A stretch of DNA of 64,000 nucleotides from Gavia stellata. Lineage: Eukaryota; Chordata; Aves; Gaviiformes; Gaviidae. Position 1 is the stretch's first letter, and the number at the start of each line of letters is the position of its first letter. Position numbers and translations under genes: made by a program. Positions 60,130-64,000 of the stretch are shown one piece after another. The notes beneath the pieces are model-generated. The model saw only the letters and a program-made list of their open reading frames with translations, had not been told where the DNA came from and did no database searches. The stretch is from contig NC_082596.1 of NCBI RefSeq assembly GCF_030936135.1, forward strand, positions 1,402,155-1,466,154. Direction: 5' to 3'.

Positions 60130-61769
60130 CGGCTTGGCTCTTTCTGGTCCCTTCAGTCCTGGGGGGGCTTCTGCACCCAGCACGGGGTCACCTCCACGGG
60201 GAGGTGACATCCGTGGAGGATGGAGCTGATGCCACGCTGGCTCTGTGCTCCCCGGGGATGGAGCTGATGCCTCACCGGCGCTGTGCCGGGATGTACTGCA
60301 CCGGGGACAGGGATGGGGACATGGGGACGGGGTTTTAGAGACGGGCTGATCCCAAGTCAAGCCTGCTGGGGCTGGGCAGAGCGGCTGCATCCCTGCAGCA
60401 GGAGGTGAGGACCGTCGTAGGTGCTGTGAGGATGCCAAGGGACCTTGAGAAGTGGGGAGCTGGCAGGATGATGCTCTGGGGGGTGAGCACAGAGAAAAGC
60501 TTTGATTTCCCACCTCAATGCCGAGCAGGGGTGCTCGGTGCTTGGGTTACACGGGTGCACCGACGCCGGCTCCTCTGCTAGGCTCTGGAGATGCCTGTAT
60601 GAACACGGAGCTGCTATCCACATCCCAGAACCACGGGCAAGAAGTCAAACAGCTGAAAAACCTCCACCTCCCACCCTGGCCAGGCACCAGCGATGCACCA
60701 CGGTCCTGCAGACAGGTCCCTCTCCGGCACCGAGGCGGGAGGATGGAAGCCCAGACCGGCTCTTGGCTCCGGGGTGCTGCACATCAAGGGAGGAGGAACT
60801 CAAAGCTTGCTTATCTGGAGAGGATCTGAGCCTTTTGCACGCCCTAATTAAGCTTCGTTTGCCTCCCGGCACCTGCACAGATGCAATTAGTGATGATTTG
60901 TGAACCGCTTTGAAGATGAAAGGCTTTTTCCAGGCAAAACATCAGTGGTGAAACAGCTGGATGCTGAGCCTCCGGCTCCTATGGCTTTGACCCCATCCCC
61001 AGGGATGCTGTCACACCAGATGCCAGTGCGGCACCAAGCCAAGAGAGATGCCGCAGCCCTACGGTGCTGCCAGGTCATGCCAAGGCATGACCTCCCTGGG
61101 CATCTTCTCAAGGCACCTAATTAATTAGCAAAGCTGCAGAAAAGCCGGAGACGGAGTTCAAGCCTGCCCATCTCCCCTCCCCATCTCTACGCTTCACCCT
61201 GTAGCCAGGGAAGGGGCTCATGGCACCTACGTGGTGCAAGGAAGCAGTGGTCCTCAAGGTTTCCAAGCCACCTGGTAGCTCCTTTGTCCTTCTTCTGCCT
61301 GTTTTTATCCCTGTCCTGTCCCTACACGTCCTCAGGTTGTCCCTCCCAAGGTGATTCTGCTGATTCCTCTGAAATGTGAAGTGCTGCTACTTTCTGATTT
61401 CATTCTTGGGCGTCTCCATCTCTCTTTGTCCTCCACACCAGTCTTCAACATCTGAAAATCCTTGGCCAAATCCAGCCCTAGCGCTCGTGACATGGCTAAC
61501 CCCAGCCCCTGCCCGTTCCCCATCTCCATGTGTCCTCCTTAAGGCTTTTGAGCTTTGGGTTTTCAGGTTGTCTTTCAGAGAAGCGGCACATTCAACCCCA
61601 AAGCCAGGATGTCGATGACCTTCATCGTTTTGGTAAGCACTAGTTTTAACAAAAATGGTTTAAATTCTGTTATTTTATTAAAAAAGTCAGCACTCGCTGC
61701 AGGTAAATTATTGTTACTACCTTACTGGTAGTACTCATGCCTTCAAGAGAGGCTTCTCATCCTGCCCGG
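60130..61769. other. Intergenic sequence, no gene recognised
   Basis: Open frames up to 211 codons (minus strand, 59,878-60,513, overlapping the PYCR3 3' end) lack motifs and splice context. Nothing else is supported. Confidence 0.5.
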
Positions 61770-62910
61770 TGAAACTATGGAGCAGATCCTCCTGGAAGAC
61801 ACGTCGAAACATATGGAAGGCAGGGAGGTGATAAGAGACAGCCAACACGGCTTCACCAAGGGCAAATCGTGCCTGACAAAGGTAGTGACCTTCTACGATG
61901 GAGTGACTGCATCGGTGGACAAGGGAAGAGCTACGGATGTCATCTACCTGGACTTCTGTAAGGCCTTTGATATGGTCCCCCACAACATTCCTGCTGCTCA
62001 ATTGGAGATATGGGTTTGATGGAGCTTCATCGATGACACAGACGGTGGGATTGAGTGCACCCTCAGCAAGTCGGCAGATGACACCGAGCTGTGTGGTGCA
62101 GTTGATGCTCCTGAGGGAAGGGATGCGATCCAGAGGGACCCTCACAGGCTGGAGGAGTGGGCCCATGCGAACCTCATGAAGTTCAACAAGGTCAAGTGCA
62201 AGGTCCTGCACCCGGGTTGGGGCAATCCCCAACGTCAGTACAGGCTGAGGGATGGATGGATTGAGAGCAGCCCTAAGGAGAAGGACTTGGAAGTATTGGT
62301 GGGTAAAAAATGGGACATGAGCCGGCAATGTGCGCTCGCAGCCCGGAAATCCAACCGTCTCCTGGGCTGCATCCAGAGCAGCGTGGCCAGCAGGTCGAGG
62401 GAGGGGATTCTGCCCCTCTGCTCCGCTCTGCTGAGACCCCCCGGAGCACTGCGTCCAGCTCTGGGGTCCCCAGCACAAGGCAGACACGGACCGGGTGGAG
62501 CGGGACCAGAGGAGGGAGATGAAGACGATGAGGGGGCTGGAACAGCTCTGCTGTGGAGGAAGGCTGAGAGAGTTGGGGTTGTTCAGGCTGGAGAAGAGAA
62601 GGCTCCGGGGAGACCTTCTTGTCACCTTTCAATATAGAAAGGGGGCTTCTAAGAAAGATGGAGCAAGTTTTAAACTGAAAGAGGGTAGGCTTAGATTGGA
62701 GCTAAGGAAGAAATTTTTATGATGAGGGTGGTGAGACACTGGACCAGGTTGCCCAGAGAGGTTGTGGATGCCCCATCGTTGGAAGTACTCAAGGTCAGGT
62801 TGGACGGGGCTCTGAGCAACCTGATCTAGTGGGAGATGTCCCTGCCCAAGGCAGGGGGGTTGGACTAGATGATCTTTGAAGTTCTCTTTCATTCAATGGT
62901 TCAATGTTCT
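61770..62910 (+). mobile_element. CR1 LINE, sense, with internal deletion
   Basis: Reverse-transcriptase pieces [48 protein letters not shown] and a degenerate SKSADDTEL, followed by the C-terminal domain and a CR1 tail with GGTTGGACTAGATGATC at about 62,860. Between LEIWV and the SADD motif the usual segment of about 50 residues is missing. The frame is broken; inactive. Confidence 0.9.
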
Positions 62911-64000
62911 CACCTCCCCAAACCAAACGGTGCTGTGAGCGCACCCAGGCTGACGTACACAAGAAGCGAAGACCTCCAGCCCCATCTCTTCTGCTGAGCT
63001 TGGCAACGTTTTTGTCAACCAACCAAAGACTCCTTTAATTCACAAACTACTGTGAGCCACATCCCAAGCTCTCAAATGTTTTTGTGGGGTTTTTTTGGTG
63101 CATAAGATTATAAAAATAAATAGAAATGTGGTTTTACATGATTACATTCCATTGGTGGATAGAAATCTGCATTCAAGCACCGCAGCATCAAGCCCCAAAC
63201 ACGTACAATTAGGAAACCAAAGCTAAGGGAGAAGCGTGAAATGAGTGAGCCACCCCGCAGCGTGTTGGCTGTGAACCTGGCAGCGCAGAACAGCAGAAAT
63301 TGAGGTTGGTTGCGTTTGTGGAGGGGAAAAAAGAAGTACGTTTCCCTCTTAATACAAAGCATTTCTCGACACGGGTTCTGCAGTGGAGTTTCATGATCGG
63401 AAAAGACAAACCTCAACTCCGTATTTGACTTTTTGTGTGGTTTTTTTCCTTGCTGCTCCCAAAATTCCCTGGCAGCCTCATTTATTGGCAAGTTAACCCT
63501 ACTAATAAAGTAAAAAAGTCAATTTGGGGAGCAGCCGCAGTGGCTCGAGTGCCAGCCTGGCCCTGCCACGTTAAATGGACTGCAGAGAGGTGGGGAACAC
63601 GATGGAGAAGACCACACTGAGAGGACACAACCCCACGGAGGTCCCCCTTGTGCGGCCCCCCCTGTCCCCATCCCATTGGGATGGCTCCACGTGACTGTTT
63701 ACAGAAGACAACCCCAAAGTGGGAATAAAAATCCATTTAATTTCCATAAACTCTGAAGTTATGAGACAAAGACCCGACACGTAAAACCACCCACCCTGCC
63801 TGCTGACCCCAGGCATGGCAGCACTGACGAGTTGGTTTTTTTTCCTCCTTCTTTCAGTAATTTGGCTAAGCAGGCTAAAATTTAATCCAAATCAGGTCAA
63901 GAGCTGCTAAATTCACATCTGATGCCTCCGGTATTTCAAGGCAGTGCCGGGAGCCCTCCCGTCTCAACTCGTGACGCACGTCACGCCGGCAGCCGTCTCC
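62911..64000. other. Intergenic sequence to the right edge, no gene recognised
   Basis: AT-richer than the preceding genes, with short frames (longest 127 codons, minus, 63,108-63,491) that match nothing I know. An AATAAA at about 63,724 has no identified gene. Confidence 0.4.

Overview
The window is nuclear DNA from a bird. Three things show this: eight intact feather-type beta-keratin genes, dozens of CR1 LINE fragments (the dominant avian retrotransposon), and antisense LTRs of a type I recognise as common in bird genomes. The species cannot be read from the sequence.

Layout. (1) Positions 1-40,925 are a tandem array of eight feather keratin genes, all on the + strand. They form four head-to-tail dimers, here called A1-B1, A2-B2, A3-B3 and A4-B4, with A-to-A spacing of about 9-11 kb. 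Each gene has a conserved upstream block, a TATA box, a short noncoding exon 1, an intron of 207-209 bp and a single coding exon for 100 or 102 residues. Between A and B of each dimer lie an antisense CR1, a sense CR1, a GC-rich unclassified block (with three CCAAT motifs 26 bp apart where intact) and an antisense solo LTR. The array ends in a partial copy of the GC-rich block at about 39,927-40,925. (2) Positions 40,926-44,600 look single-copy with no gene I can support. (3) Positions 44,618-45,840 hold a 71-bp tandem repeat and LTR-like sequence, followed by a CpG-rich minisatellite (46,030-46,420) and an 88-bp G-rich minisatellite (46,495-48,620). (4) Positions 48,979-60,120 hold three single-copy genes: GFUS (GDP-L-fucose synthase, +), a brambleberry/KAR5/GEX1-type nuclear-fusion gene (-) and PYCR3 (pyrroline-5-carboxylate reductase 3, +). 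GFUS and the brambleberry-like gene converge; the brambleberry-like gene and PYCR3 are head to head, sharing a CpG-rich promoter region of about 470 bp. (5) The last 4 kb has one further CR1 and no recognised gene.

Most notable points. The keratin genes are mosaics: two promoter types and two 3' UTR types occur in all four combinations, a sign of gene conversion or unequal crossing over. The last keratin gene has lost its AATAAA signal. The brambleberry-like gene can be assembled from ten exons with consistent splice phases, but a conserved segment of roughly 100 residues expected after its Cys-rich region has no counterpart in the 433-bp intron where it should lie.

Very long open frames at 45,800-48,740 and 55,780-58,280 are artefacts of minisatellites without stop codons and are not genes. 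Family assignments rest on remembered protein sequences; no search was run.
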